NCBI RefSeq assembly: GCF_001402915.1
Contig: NZ_CP012945.1
Coordinates: forward strand, 1,436,001-1,500,000
Source: Devosia sp. A16
Lineage (GTDB): Bacteria > Pseudomonadota > Alphaproteobacteria > Rhizobiales > Devosiaceae
Direction of reading: 5' to 3'
DNA: 64,000 nt
Shown: positions 14,753-23,750 of the stretch, one piece after another
How positions within the stretch are numbered: the first letter of the stretch is position 1
Layout: the number at the start of each line of letters is the position of its first letter
Translations under genes and position numbers: made by a program
The notes under the pieces: model-generated
What the model saw: only the letters and a program-made list of their open reading frames with translations
Databases searched by the model: none
Told to the model about the DNA's origin: nothing

Positions 14753-17700
14753 CTAATAATCGCTCTCGTAGAACACCCCGACGCTCGAATCCCCGTTCGT
14801 GCCGGTCGAGACCTTGGCCCGGATGTCCTTGGTGATGTCGAGGTTGACCGTCACCCGCGAGTTGCCGTCAGCGCCGGCCTGCACACCCAGATAGATATTG
14901 TCCTGGAGGTACGCGCCGGCCTGCACCGCGAGGCTGCCGTCTTCGTTGGTGACCACGTCGAGATCGTCCAGCCCGGCCTTGGCGCGCAGCGAGTCGACCA
15001 GCGAACCACCGCCGCCGCCGGCCAGTTCCGCTGCGGCGCCGGCGAGCTTGGCCAGCTGGATCGGCGTCAGCTCGCCCATCGAGCGCTTGAACAACAGCCG
15101 CGACAGCACCTCGTCTTCCGGCAGTTGCGGGTTGGAACTGAAGCCGATGTCCAGTTCGGAGACCCGGCCGGTGACATTGACGAACACCGTGATGCCGTCG
15201 CCTTCGGTGCGCGCGGTGAAATCGAGGAACGGGTCGAGATCGCCGACCAGCGTCACCGAGCCTTCCTCGAAGGTGACCCGCTGCCCGAGGATGGCGAGCC
15301 GCCCGCGATTAAGCTGGAAGCCGCCGACCGGCCGAATGTCGTTGACCGAGCCGGTGAGCCGCACCGAACCGCCGACTTCGGCGTCGAGCCCGCGACCGCG
15401 CACGAAGATCTGGTTCGGCGCGTTGACGGTGACGTCGAGTTGCACCACCGAGGGCCGCCGCTGTGGCATCGGCGCGCCGGACGCGGTGACCGCCGCCCGT
15501 TTCAGCGTCACCAGCACCGGCTTGGACGCGTTGACGTGCTTGGCATCGATGATCGTCCCGGCGCCGCCGAGCGAGTCCGGAATGGTGATGTCGGCCTTCT
15601 CGATCATCACGTTGCCCGACAGGGTCGGGCTGGCGTCGAGCCGGCCCTTGAGCGCCAGGTCGCCCGAGACGGTGGCGACGAACAGGTTGCCATCGGCATA
15701 GCGGGCCGAGTTGAGCCGCAGCGCGATATCGGCCGGGTTGCCCGCGCCGAGCCCCACCGACCCGCCGACCGACAGCGACCCGCCGGTCGCGAGCCCGGCC
15801 GTCAGGCTGTCGATGTTGATGCGGTTGCCGGCGAGGCTGGCGCGGCCGGAAATGTCGACCAGCCTGAGGTTCAGTGCCGGATCGATATAGCCCGAGCCGC
15901 TGGTCGAAACCGTACCGGAGAATTGCGGGGCGGTGAGGCTGCCGGTGACCCGCGCATTGAGGTTGGCGGTGCCGCTGAGCTGGCCGCCACGATCGGCGAC
16001 GAAGCGGTTGCCGAGTGCCAGTGGCGCCGAGCCCTGCACCTCCACAGCAAGCCCGCGCCCATTGAACGGCACGCGACCGCTGGCGCTGAGCTGCAGCCCG
16101 CCGGCACCCTGCGCCGAGGCGGTCTCCAGCACCAGGGTCTGCTTGGCGAAACTGCCCCGCCCGGCGAACTGCATCGGTGTGATGCCGAATTCGCTGATGG
16201 CCGCCGCCGAGACCCCGGAGCCGGCAATGGTGAAGCTGGCGTTGGGGTCGTTGGCAGAGCCGGTGATCCGGCCGCTGCCGTTGAGCGTGCCGGCAAGCCC
16301 GAGATCGGGAGCGATGGCGTTGGCGATCGACAGCGGCAAGGCTTTGACATCGAGTGCGATGTCGAGCTTCGAGCCGGCACTGCCGGTGGCCGAGATGCGC
16401 CCGCCGCCGACATCGAATTGCACGGCATCAAGGCTGACGGTGTCGCCTGATATCGCCAGCGCCGTCGGCTGCGCCAGACGAGCCCGCAACTGCCCCTGGG
16501 TCAGCTCGGCCCGATCGAGCACCAACCGATAGCCCTTGTCGAGCGGCGCGAGGTTGCCGGCCAGCGCCACATTGGTGCGGTTGGCCAGCGCCGCCGTCGC
16601 GTCGAACGCGGTGGCGTCGCCGGTGCGCGAGGCGCGGGCCGCCAGCGTGTCGATGGTGATGCCGCCCGCCGCGATGGCGCGGCCATTCACCGTGCCGTCG
16701 ATAGCCGGCACGCCGAACAGGTCGGAGATCGAGGCCTGGATGGAGGCAGCGCCCACCGACACATCCTTGACGGCGAGCTTTTCGACCGAACCTGAAATCT
16801 CGGCGCTCTGCTTGCCGGCACTGGGGACCAGCGCGATTGTCGCATCGGCGCTGCCGGTGGCATCGAGCAGCAGCAGCGCCGCGGCTGTGGTGACGTTGGG
16901 CGAGGCGAGCTTGAGCGTGCCGGTCAGCAACCCCTGAGCATCCTGCACCACGTCGCCGCTCACCAGCGTCGGCCCGGCCTCGAAGCGCAGCCCGCTGAGC
17001 CGCCTGGTGGTCGCGTTCACCGCCACATCGCCGCCCAGCGCCACACGGAACCGCTCGAGGAACGCATCGCCCTTGAGCTGCCCGGTCAGACTGCCGTCCT
17101 CGGCCAGTTGGCCGGTAAAGCCGAACGCCGCGTCCGAGAGCCTCTTGCCGGCCAGCGTGCCGCTCGGCACCTTGGCCGCAACGTCGAGCGCGATGGCGCC
17201 CTTGCCCTTGGCGGTGCCGGTGAGCGTCAGCGCCCCTTTGGCCTGGTCCGAGACCAGCGCCAGGTCGGCAAGGGCAGCGCTAAAGGTGAAGTCCGCGGCG
17301 CCGGTGGCGAAGCTGCCGTCGGCGGCGATCTGCACGTTGTCGTTGGCGATGCGGAATCCCTCCGCTTCGAGACCCTGCTCCGTGCGCGCCACCCGGCCGC
17401 TGAGCTTGACCGTGCCTTCCAGCACCTGGTCGAGCGCCGGCTCGCTCAATGCGAGGTTATCCGCCGTACCGTCGAGCTTCAGGTTGAAGCCGCCGATCAG
17501 CGGGCTGACCGTGCCGGTAGCCGTGAGGTGCATGGCGCCATCGAGGTCGCGCCCGGCGACGCCCGAGAACGGCGCGATCGAACTCGTCTCGATCGCCACC
17601 TGCCCGTCGAATACGTTATCGTCGATCTTGCCGGCAGCCCCCAGGCTCAGCGCCTTGCCGACGAGGCGGAACTGCGCCAGCTGCAGCGGCTCGCCCGCGT

Positions 17701-19066
17701 TCCACAAGCCGGCGAGCCCGAGGCCGGCGCTGTCGCCCAGCGCCGCCTGGATGTCGGCATCGTCGGACGCGATGCCCTGGACCATGCCGTCGGCGTTGAA
17801 GGTCAGGCGGCGGCCGGCGGGATTATCGAGGTTGCTGGCGATGCCGTTCCCACGCAGCGTCACCTCGTTCGCCCTGAGCCCGCCATTGGTGAAACCGCTG
17901 GCGACGAGGTCGGCCGACCAGTCGTCGCTGCCGGCGCCGCCGAAATCCACCTTCAGCGTGGCGCGATCGATGCTGGTCGCCGCACCCGGCACCGGCAGGA
18001 TGACGCGATCGCCGGTGGGGTCGGCAATGGTCGCCGCGAGGTCGAGCCGGCTCAGGAAGCCGTCTGCCGTCGTCGCTGCTGAACCCTCGAGCCCCAGTTG
18101 CCCGCCGCTGAGTTTCAGCCCGGAGATTTCGACACCGCCCGCCGAGCGGACCAGTGCCGAAGCCTTGAGCGAAGTCTCTGGCCCGAAGAATGCTCGATAG
18201 GTCGGCGCCACCAGCACGCCGATCGGCCCGCCGAGGTCGGCATCGACCGCCATGCCCTCCGGCTTCTGCACGATCGTCGCCAATCCTTCCAGCGCGCGGG
18301 TGCCGCCGGCGTCGAGCGTCATTGTGGTCCTGAGATCGGCGACCGGACCCGAACCGTTGACCGCCAGCGCCATCTCGGGCTTGCCCTCGATGTTGAGCAG
18401 GTTCGCGAGGATGCCGTTGGGCGGTTCGGTCAGCGTCACCCCGACATCGATGCTGTTGTCGGCCTTCTTGTAGGCGATATCGAGGTCGAGCTTGCCGCCC
18501 GGCCCGTCGAGCCGGACGATGTCGAGCCCGGTATCGAGCGAGCCGCCTTCCAGCCGGAAACTGCCGTCGACCGAAATCTCCGAGCCGAGCCCGAACACGC
18601 TCTCGCCGAACGTCACCTTGGGCACGCTCAGCTTGTCGAGCTGGATCGCCACCGGAAAATCCGGGATCGCCAGCGGCGCCGCTTCCGGCGCCGGCAGGTT
18701 GGGATCGCCGCTCGGGATGGCGTTGCGCAGGTACTCGATGCTGTCGGCGGTGAGCGCCCTGACCAGCAGCCGCCCGGTGAACAGCGCGCCCTGATCCCAG
18801 TCGATCGCCGCATTGTTGACCCGCAGCCACACCCCCTGCTTGTCGGAAATGGTGACCTCGCGGATCGAGGCGGTCGAAGACAGCGCGCCATCGATATTGG
18901 AGATGCGGATCTGCCGGTCCGGCGTCGACAGCTGCCCTTCGACAAAGCCGACGAACCAGTCCTTCTGCTGCTCGGCGGTCATCTGCCCGTTGTCTTGCGC
19001 GACGAGCGGCATCGCGGCCACGAGGCCGAAGCCAAGCATCATGCCGGTGGCGAGAACCCGTTTCAA
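14753..19066 (-). CDS. tamB: TamB, translocation and assembly module inner-membrane-anchored protein
   Basis: The protein has 1437 residues, in the usual alphaproteobacterial TamB range. A signal or anchor segment (RVLATGMMLGFGLVAAMPLV) is followed by a long repetitive beta-rich stretch expected to form a hydrophobic-groove filament across the periplasm. It ends with the diagnostic DUF490 domain: RLAILGQRVTFEEGSVTLVG, FLDFTARTEG, SNPQLPEDEVLSRLLF and LDITKDIRAKVST. TamB works with the Omp85 protein TamA in envelope assembly and, as known from other TamB and AsmA-like proteins, in phospholipid transport. Its ATG overlaps the tamA stop by four bases. Confidence 0.93.
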   Translation of the reverse strand: MKRVLATGMMLGFGLVAAMPLVAQDNGQMTAEQQKDWFVGFVEGQLSTPDRQIRISNIDGALSSTASIREVTISDKQGVWLRVNNAAIDWDQGALFTGRLLVRALTADSIEYLRNAIPSGDPNLPAPEAAPLAIPDFPVAIQLDKLSVPKVTFGESVFGLGSEISVDGSFRLEGGSLDTGLDIVRLDGPGGKLDLDIAYKKADNSIDVGVTLTEPPNGILANLLNIEGKPEMALAVNGSGPVADLRTTMTLDAGGTRALEGLATIVQKPEGMAVDADLGGPIGVLVAPTYRAFFGPETSLKASALVRSAGGVEISGLKLSGGQLGLEGSAATTADGFLSRLDLAATIADPTGDRVILPVPGAATSIDRATLKVDFGGAGSDDWSADLVASGFTNGGLRANEVTLRGNGIASNLDNPAGRRLTFNADGMVQGIASDDADIQAALGDSAGLGLAGLWNAGEPLQLAQFRLVGKALSLGAAGKIDDNVFDGQVAIETSSIAPFSGVAGRDLDGAMHLTATGTVSPLIGGFNLKLDGTADNLALSEPALDQVLEGTVKLSGRVARTEQGLEAEGFRIANDNVQIAADGSFATGAADFTFSAALADLALVSDQAKGALTLTGTAKGKGAIALDVAAKVPSGTLAGKRLSDAAFGFTGQLAEDGSLTGQLKGDAFLERFRVALGGDVAVNATTRRLSGLRFEAGPTLVSGDVVQDAQGLLTGTLKLASPNVTTAAALLLLDATGSADATIALVPSAGKQSAEISGSVEKLAVKDVSVGAASIQASISDLFGVPAIDGTVNGRAIAAGGITIDTLAARASRTGDATAFDATAALANRTNVALAGNLAPLDKGYRLVLDRAELTQGQLRARLAQPTALAISGDTVSLDAVQFDVGGGRISATGSAGSKLDIALDVKALPLSIANAIAPDLGLAGTLNGSGRITGSANDPNASFTIAGSGVSAAAISEFGITPMQFAGRGSFAKQTLVLETASAQGAGGLQLSASGRVPFNGRGLAVEVQGSAPLALGNRFVADRGGQLSGTANLNARVTGSLTAPQFSGTVSTSGSGYIDPALNLRLVDISGRASLAGNRINIDSLTAGLATGGSLSVGGSVGLGAGNPADIALRLNSARYADGNLFVATVSGDLALKGRLDASPTLSGNVMIEKADITIPDSLGGAGTIIDAKHVNASKPVLVTLKRAAVTASGAPMPQRRPSVVQLDVTVNAPNQIFVRGRGLDAEVGGSVRLTGSVNDIRPVGGFQLNRGRLAILGQRVTFEEGSVTLVGDLDPFLDFTARTEGDGITVFVNVTGRVSELDIGFSSNPQLPEDEVLSRLLFKRSMGELTPIQLAKLAGAAAELAGGGGGSLVDSLRAKAGLDDLDVVTNEDGSLAVQAGAYLQDNIYLGVQAGADGNSRVTVNLDITKDIRAKVSTGTNGDSSVGVFYESDY

Positions 19067-20934
19067 AACGCCTGTCCTATGCCGACATAGAGCGCGTAGT
19101 CGGGGTCGCCGGGCCGCTTGTTGAGCGGCACCGCCAGGTCGAGCCGCAAGGGCCCGAGCCCGGTATAGTAGCGCACACCGGCGCCGACGCCGATGCGCAG
19201 CTGGTCGAGCCCCGGAAACTCCTCGGCGGCGACATAGCCGCCATCGACGAAGGCGACGACGCCGATATCGTTGGTGACCTTGTAGCGGGCTTCGAGCGAG
19301 CCCTCGACCAGGTATTTGCCGCCGGTCACCGTATCGCCCGGCCCAGGCACCCCGATGCTCTTGAAACCATAGCCGCGCACCGAGCCACCCCCGCCGGCGA
19401 AGAACAGCCGATCCGGCGGGATTTCGTCGATAGCGGGCCCGACCAGCGCACCGACCTTGGCGCGGCCGGCCAGCACCAACTGCTTGTCGCCCAGGACGTT
19501 GAGATAGCCGCGCACCTCGGCGGTCGTCCGGAACGCCGGGTTGCCGTAGTAGAACTCGTAGAACGGCTCCGCCGTCACGTTGACGTAGAACCCCTCGCTG
19601 GCATCGGCGGAATCGTCGCGTGCATCCCAGATCAGCCCGCCGCTGAGCCCCGCGAGCGAGAAGTTACGGGTGCCGAAATCGTCCTCGAACAGCGAACGCT
19701 CGTAGAAAACCGAACCGTCGAGCGTCAGTTGGTCGAACAGGTACTGCGTCAGCCCCACCCGCGCCGAAGCCGAGGTCTCGGTATAGGCCGGCAGCACGCT
19801 GCGCTCGGCCGAGACCGCGGCGACCAGGTCGTTGTCGGGGTTGAGGAAGCCTGGCTTGGTGAAGGTGCCGCCGAAGGCGTAGTCGAACTCTTCGGTGGCG
19901 ATCGGCCAGTTGATGCCGGCGACCTTGGCGTCGAGCCGCAGCCGTTCCGCCCGCCCGAACAGGTTGCGCCACAGATGGAAGCCTTCGATGCCCAGCCCAT
20001 CGACGGTCGAGTAGGTGGCACCGACGCCGAACCGCCGCTCCGCCTGCTCCTCGACGATGACATTGAACGGCAGCACGCCGTCATTGCCGATGGCGCCGGC
20101 CGCCTCGACCCGCATGGCGCGAAACACGTCGAGCCGCGCCAGTCGCTTCTCGGCCCGTGCGATATCGTCGGGATCATAATCCGCACCGGCAATCAGTCCG
20201 GTCTGCTGCGCCACGAACTGCGGGTCCATGCGCGTCGTCCCGCTGACCCCCAGCGGCCCGACCGTCGCATGCCGCCCCGGCGCCACCGTGATGGTGACGT
20301 CGACGGTGTTGCTGGCATGGTCGGCAACCACCTGCCGGTCGGCGACCTTCGCCTCGGCATAACCCTGCTGCCGCCAGGCATCGACCGCCAGTTGCTCGGC
20401 CCGTCCGACCACTGTGGCCTTGGCCACGAGACCCGCCCCGAACCCGGCAACCTCCGGCTGTTCGACCTCGTCGCCCGGCTCGCTCGCGAGCGGCGCCCGG
20501 TTGGCGATCCTGACCGCCCCGAAGCGGAACAGCGGGCCGGAATCAACCTTCAGCACCACCGCTACGGGATCGGGCAGGTCGGTATCGGGCGGCAGGTTCG
20601 CCGCTTCCTTGCCGCCGACCAGGATGCTGATCGCTCCGCCGTAATAGCCCTGGTTGTAGAGCGCCGCCAGAATCCGCCGATAATCGCTGCGCGCCTTGGC
20701 CAGCAGCCCCGCCGCGCCGGAGGCGGGGGCGCCCTGGTCGGCGAGCAGTGCGGAAGCGCCGCGAATGGCGTTCGCCACATCGCCGGTCGCCGTGGTCTCG
20801 AGCGTTGCCGTATAGGTCTGTGGATCGCCGATCACCGCATCGGCGTCGATCTCGCTCTGATCCTCGAACAGCTTGATGCCCAGGAACTCGAATGCCGATG
20901 CCCCCGACGCCAGCAATGGCGCCAGGGCCAGCAT
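19063..20934 (-). CDS. tamA: TamA, Omp85-family outer membrane assembly protein
   Basis: This protein of 623 residues has periplasmic POTRA domains (about residues 30-290; VVLKVDSGPLFRFGAVRI and VDVTITVAPGRHATVGPLG mark POTRA-type strands) and a C-terminal 16-strand barrel with the Omp85 landmark GGGGSVRGYGFKS and a terminal aromatic (GIGQAF). It inserts in the outer membrane and pairs with TamB. The annotated ATG gives a leader, MLALAPLLASGASAFEF, that lacks the usual basic n-region. The in-frame codons just upstream encode QRRVRIGLA but contain no ATG, GTG or TTG, so initiation may be non-canonical. The four-base overlap with tamB shows translational coupling. Confidence 0.92.
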   Translation of the reverse strand: MLALAPLLASGASAFEFLGIKLFEDQSEIDADAVIGDPQTYTATLETTATGDVANAIRGASALLADQGAPASGAAGLLAKARSDYRRILAALYNQGYYGGAISILVGGKEAANLPPDTDLPDPVAVVLKVDSGPLFRFGAVRIANRAPLASEPGDEVEQPEVAGFGAGLVAKATVVGRAEQLAVDAWRQQGYAEAKVADRQVVADHASNTVDVTITVAPGRHATVGPLGVSGTTRMDPQFVAQQTGLIAGADYDPDDIARAEKRLARLDVFRAMRVEAAGAIGNDGVLPFNVIVEEQAERRFGVGATYSTVDGLGIEGFHLWRNLFGRAERLRLDAKVAGINWPIATEEFDYAFGGTFTKPGFLNPDNDLVAAVSAERSVLPAYTETSASARVGLTQYLFDQLTLDGSVFYERSLFEDDFGTRNFSLAGLSGGLIWDARDDSADASEGFYVNVTAEPFYEFYYGNPAFRTTAEVRGYLNVLGDKQLVLAGRAKVGALVGPAIDEIPPDRLFFAGGGGSVRGYGFKSIGVPGPGDTVTGGKYLVEGSLEARYKVTNDIGVVAFVDGGYVAAEEFPGLDQLRIGVGAGVRYYTGLGPLRLDLAVPLNKRPGDPDYALYVGIGQAF

Positions 20935-21237
20935 GGCCAGACCGATTCTTACCCGCCGCTGTAACAGTCCCGACTACCCCTGCCCTCGGCTGCGCCGAAC
21001 TCACCCCGTCCATGGCCGGACGGCTGCTGTGGTGAGCTCCGGCCGACCCGCCGTGCCCGATGGGACAATTCCCATTGAATGTCGCAGGCCCAAGCAACCG
21101 TCAAACGGCGGCGACTATGAGGCGACAATGCGGCATCCACGATCACGACACGCGCCTAACTGGCTGTCGACGAACGCGTAATAGCCGCTTCTGCGGCCTC
21201 CTATTATCGTCGGAGAAGAGTAAATGGGAGGTCAAGC
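20935..21237. other. Divergent intergenic region between tamA and the lactonase-like operon
   Basis: About 300 bases lie between two divergent starts. Short open frames exist but none has a family signature or ribosome-binding site. On the plus side a GGGAGG ribosome-binding site lies seven bases before the ATG at 21238, and TATTAT at 21202-21207 is a possible -10 element with no clear -35. No copy of the TGATATATCA motif is present here, so the amidohydrolase gene may be under separate control from the genes after 22070. Confidence 0.5.
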
Positions 21238-22062
21238 ATGCGCATTATCGATACCCATCTGCACCTGGTGCACATGGATCGCTTCACCTACCCTTGGCTC
21301 GAGGGCGGCGGGGCACTGAACAGAGCATGGCCAGCCGAAGCCTATGCGGCTGAAGCCCGGGAGCTCGGCATCGAGGCGGCGTTGCACATGGAGGTGGACG
21401 TCGCCGAACCTGACATGGAGGCCGAAACCCGCCACGCGCTCGATGTGCATCCACTGGTGGTCGGCGCCATCGCCGCCTGTCGTCCCGAGAGCCCGGATTT
21501 CCCGGCCTATCTCGATCGCCTCGCGGCATTGAAGGGCGTCAGGGGCTTCCGCCGCATCCTTCACACCTCGCCGGACGAATTGAGCCGGGGCGAGTTGTTC
21601 CGTTCCAACCTCCGCCGCCTCGCCGACAAGCACCTGCCCTTCGACCTCTGCGTGCTCGGTAAGCAACTGCCGGTCGGCCGCGAACTGGTCGAAAGCTGCC
21701 CCGAGGTGCAGTTCGTGCTCGATCATTGCGGCATCCCGGACGTGGCGGCCAAGGCGCTCGACCCATGGCGACGCGAGATCGCGGCGTTGGCGGCTTTGCC
21801 CAATGTAGCCGCCAAGATTTCCGGCATCGTCGCCTATGCCGGCCCCGACTGGACCGCCGCCGACCTCCGCCCCTTCGTCGACCACATCATCGAGTGCTTC
21901 GGCTGGGATCGCGTCGTCTGGGGGTCGGACTATCCGGTGCTGACGCTGACCGCCGATCTCACGCGCTGGGTCAATGCCTCCCGGGAGATCGTCGCCGGCG
22001 CCAGCCCCGACGAGCAGGCGAAACTGTTCCACCGCAACGCCGAGCGCATCTACCGCATCTGA
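21238..22062 (+). CDS. Amidohydrolase-superfamily hydrolase, probable sugar-acid lactonase
   Basis: This TIM-barrel metal hydrolase of the COG3618 group (L-fuconolactonase, L-rhamnono-lactonase and pyrone-dicarboxylate lactonase relatives) has 274 residues. It starts MRIIDTHLHLVHM with the metal-binding HxH (THLHL). It continues with FVLDHCGIPD (His on strand 6) and WGSDYPVLTL (the Asp on strand 8), all typical of the group. Opening an aldonolactone to the acid is the likely reaction. Its TGA stop lies inside a CTGATATATCAG palindrome at 22059-22070. It is followed by the oxidoreductase gene after 81 bases. No specific sugar can be assigned; context suggests a 6-deoxy-sugar. Confidence 0.78.
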   Translation: MRIIDTHLHLVHMDRFTYPWLEGGGALNRAWPAEAYAAEARELGIEAALHMEVDVAEPDMEAETRHALDVHPLVVGAIAACRPESPDFPAYLDRLAALKGVRGFRRILHTSPDELSRGELFRSNLRRLADKHLPFDLCVLGKQLPVGRELVESCPEVQFVLDHCGIPDVAAKALDPWRREIAALAALPNVAAKISGIVAYAGPDWTAADLRPFVDHIIECFGWDRVVWGSDYPVLTLTADLTRWVNASREIVAGASPDEQAKLFHRNAERIYRI

Positions 22063-22070
22063 TATATCAG
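22059..22070. promoter_or_regulatory. GntR-type operator CTGATATATCAG (site A)
   Basis: This perfect 12-bp palindrome lies 74 bases before the GTG start of the oxidoreductase gene. The same 12 bases occur at 33144 and 40496, always at the head of a transport or catabolic unit. Here the motif overlaps and supplies the TGA stop of the amidohydrolase. Probable site for one of the FCD-type GntR regulators at 38.9-40.5 kb. Confidence 0.78.
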
Positions 22071-22085
22071 CGTTGCTCCAGCGGC

Positions 22086-22124
22086 CCACATGTGAAATAC
22101 CCATTCACATAAGAATGGATGTGG
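22086..22124 (+). promoter_or_regulatory. Nested leader hairpin upstream of the CoA operon
   Basis: CCACAT (22086-22091) pairs with ATGTGG (22119-22124), and the inner CCATTC (22101-22106) pairs with GAATGG (22113-22118) around ACATAA. Together they give a 12-bp stem with a nine-base bulge. It lies between operator site A and the ribosome-binding site GAGGAG at 22136, so it would be in the 5' leader of the transcript. Function unknown. Confidence 0.5.
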
Positions 22125-22143
22125 CACAGCGGGCGAGGAGCAG

Positions 22144-23208
22144 GTGAGCATCGACGTCGGAGCGCTCAGGCAAAGTTGGCCCCGGCCAAGCACCCCCAGG
22201 CCGATCGTCATCATCGGCGCCGGCGGCATCGTCACCGATGCGCATCTGCCGGCCTACCAGCTCGCCGGCTTGCCGGTGGCTGGCGTGTTCGACCTTGATG
22301 CCGCGCGCGCCGGGGCAGCCGCCGAGACGTGGGGAACCCGCGCCTTTGCCTCGCTGGACGAGGCGGTCGCCATGCCCGGTGCCGTCTACGATCTCGCTTT
22401 ACCGCCGGCCGCCCATCTCGACGTGCTGCCAGAACTGCCGGAAGGCGCCGCCGTGCTGCTGCAGAAACCGATGGGCCGCGACCTCGCCGAGGCCACAGCG
22501 ATCCTGCAGCTCTGCCGGGCCAAGTCGCTCAAGGCCGCGGTCAACTTCCAGCTTCGCTTCTCGCCCATGATGCTGGCCGTTGCGGATGCGGTTGAGCGTG
22601 GCTGGTTCGGCCGCCTGGTCGATGTCGAGGTGCATCTCAACCTCGTCACCCCCTGGCACCTGTTCCCGTTCCTCAACGGCATGCCCAGGGTCGAGATCGC
22701 GGTGCACTCGATCCACTATCTCGATACGCTCCGCGCCCTGCTCGGCAACCCCAGCGGCGTTCATGCCCGCACGATGGGACACCCGTCGACGGCGCTGGCC
22801 CAGACCCGCACGTCGGCGCTGTTCGATTTCGCGCCCGACCAGCGCGTCACCTTCTCGATCAACCACAACCACGATTTCGGCCGGCGCTTTCAGGATGCGA
22901 GCTTCCGTTTCGAGGGCACCGAGGGTGCAGCCATGGTCAAGCTCGGCCTGTTGCTCAACTATCCCGAGGGTGAGCCGGATGAACTGTGGATCACCCGTCG
23001 GGGAAGCGAGTGGACCCAGGTGCCACTCGAGGGAAAGTGGTTCCCGCATGCCTTCATCGGCACGATGAGCAACCTGCAGCGATTTGCCGCCGGCGAAGAT
23101 GACCGCCTCGTCACCGGCGTCGAAGACGCCTGGCACACCATGGCCCTGGTCGAAGCCGCTTTCGAGTCCGCCGCCAAACCGGCCACCCCCGTGAGGTCAG
23201 CACCATGA
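22144..23208 (+). CDS. Gfo/Idh/MocA-family NAD(P)-dependent oxidoreductase
   Basis: This is a sugar or inositol dehydrogenase-like protein of 354 residues. A Rossmann fold near the N-terminus has [18 protein letters not shown] (GxGxxx at 25-30) and an acidic residue after strand 2 (VAGVFDLD), suggesting NAD(H). The usual EKP motif appears as QKP (LLQKPMG, 107-109), keeping the important lysine. The C-terminal domain starts NFQLRFSP. The start is GTG at 22144 after a GAGGAGCAG ribosome-binding site. Its stop overlaps the next gene's ATG (ATGA), so it is coupled to the MaoC-like gene. A role oxidising a sugar or sugar-acid hydroxyl is likely. Confidence 0.85.
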   Translation: MSIDVGALRQSWPRPSTPRPIVIIGAGGIVTDAHLPAYQLAGLPVAGVFDLDAARAGAAAETWGTRAFASLDEAVAMPGAVYDLALPPAAHLDVLPELPEGAAVLLQKPMGRDLAEATAILQLCRAKSLKAAVNFQLRFSPMMLAVADAVERGWFGRLVDVEVHLNLVTPWHLFPFLNGMPRVEIAVHSIHYLDTLRALLGNPSGVHARTMGHPSTALAQTRTSALFDFAPDQRVTFSINHNHDFGRRFQDASFRFEGTEGAAMVKLGLLLNYPEGEPDELWITRRGSEWTQVPLEGKWFPHAFIGTMSNLQRFAAGEDDRLVTGVEDAWHTMALVEAAFESAAKPATPVRSAP

Positions 23209-23750
23209 GCACGCCGACTGTCGGAGTTCACTCCACCAACCCGACCACCATGCCGATCGAGCATGCCCGATTGCCGGTGTGGAACGCCGAAAACTGGTTC
23301 TACGAGGATTTCGAGGTCGGCCACAAAATCCGCTCGCTCCGCCGCACCATCTCGGAGGGCGAGAGCATGCAGTTCAACGCCCTGGTCACCGACATGCATC
23401 CCTATGTGGCCGACGAGATCTTCGCCAGCACCGAAGGCCAGTTCGGTCGCCGCCTCGTCGCTGGCGCCTTCGTCTTCTCGGCCGGGCTCGGGCTTGTCGC
23501 CACCAACTGCATCAACGCCTTCAGCTACGGCTACGACAAGCTGAGGTTCATCAAGCCGACCTTCATCGGCGACACCATCTACGCCATCCGCACCAACATG
23601 GAAAAACGCCCAAAGTACAGGGAGCTCGGCCTGATCCGCGCCAGCTACGAAGTGTTCAAGGGTGAGGGCGAACTGGTGCTCTACTGCGAGCATCTGCAGA
23701 CCGTGAAGTACCGCAACGCAGCCGACTTCGAAGGCAAAACTGAGAAATGA
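23205..23750 (+). CDS. MaoC-like hot-dog protein, catalytic residues altered
   Basis: This protein of 181 residues has the MaoC/hydratase-2 hot-dog pattern: [44 protein letters not shown] and [20 protein letters not shown]. Active R-hydratases carry D-x-N-P-x-H and a VAHG turn. Here the first motif is DMHPYV (63-68) and the second is VAGA, so the Asn and His of the known active site are absent. It may be a non-catalytic partner of the second MaoC protein at 26007, or have changed chemistry. It overlaps both neighbours by four bases in the operon. Confidence 0.78.
   Translation: MSTPTVGVHSTNPTTMPIEHARLPVWNAENWFYEDFEVGHKIRSLRRTISEGESMQFNALVTDMHPYVADEIFASTEGQFGRRLVAGAFVFSAGLGLVATNCINAFSYGYDKLRFIKPTFIGDTIYAIRTNMEKRPKYRELGLIRASYEVFKGEGELVLYCEHLQTVKYRNAADFEGKTEK

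Larger units (their letters stand above)
14448..14753. other. Promoter region of the ribose-type operon plus repeat; no gene
   Basis: About 305 bases separate the binding-protein start from the stop of tamB, both on the minus strand. From the operon side it holds the inverted repeat ACCAAG-GCTA-CTTGGT (14504-14519), the LacI-type palindrome (14520-14533), a second imperfect palindrome CACTGACATGTTAGTG (14538-14553) and an R1 repeat (14629-14704). I see no convincing coding sequence in it. Confidence 0.7.

Noticed and set aside
14726-18200. Long plus-strand open frames opposite tamB
   Set aside because: The repetitive TamB sequence keeps antisense frames open; no independent motif is seen.
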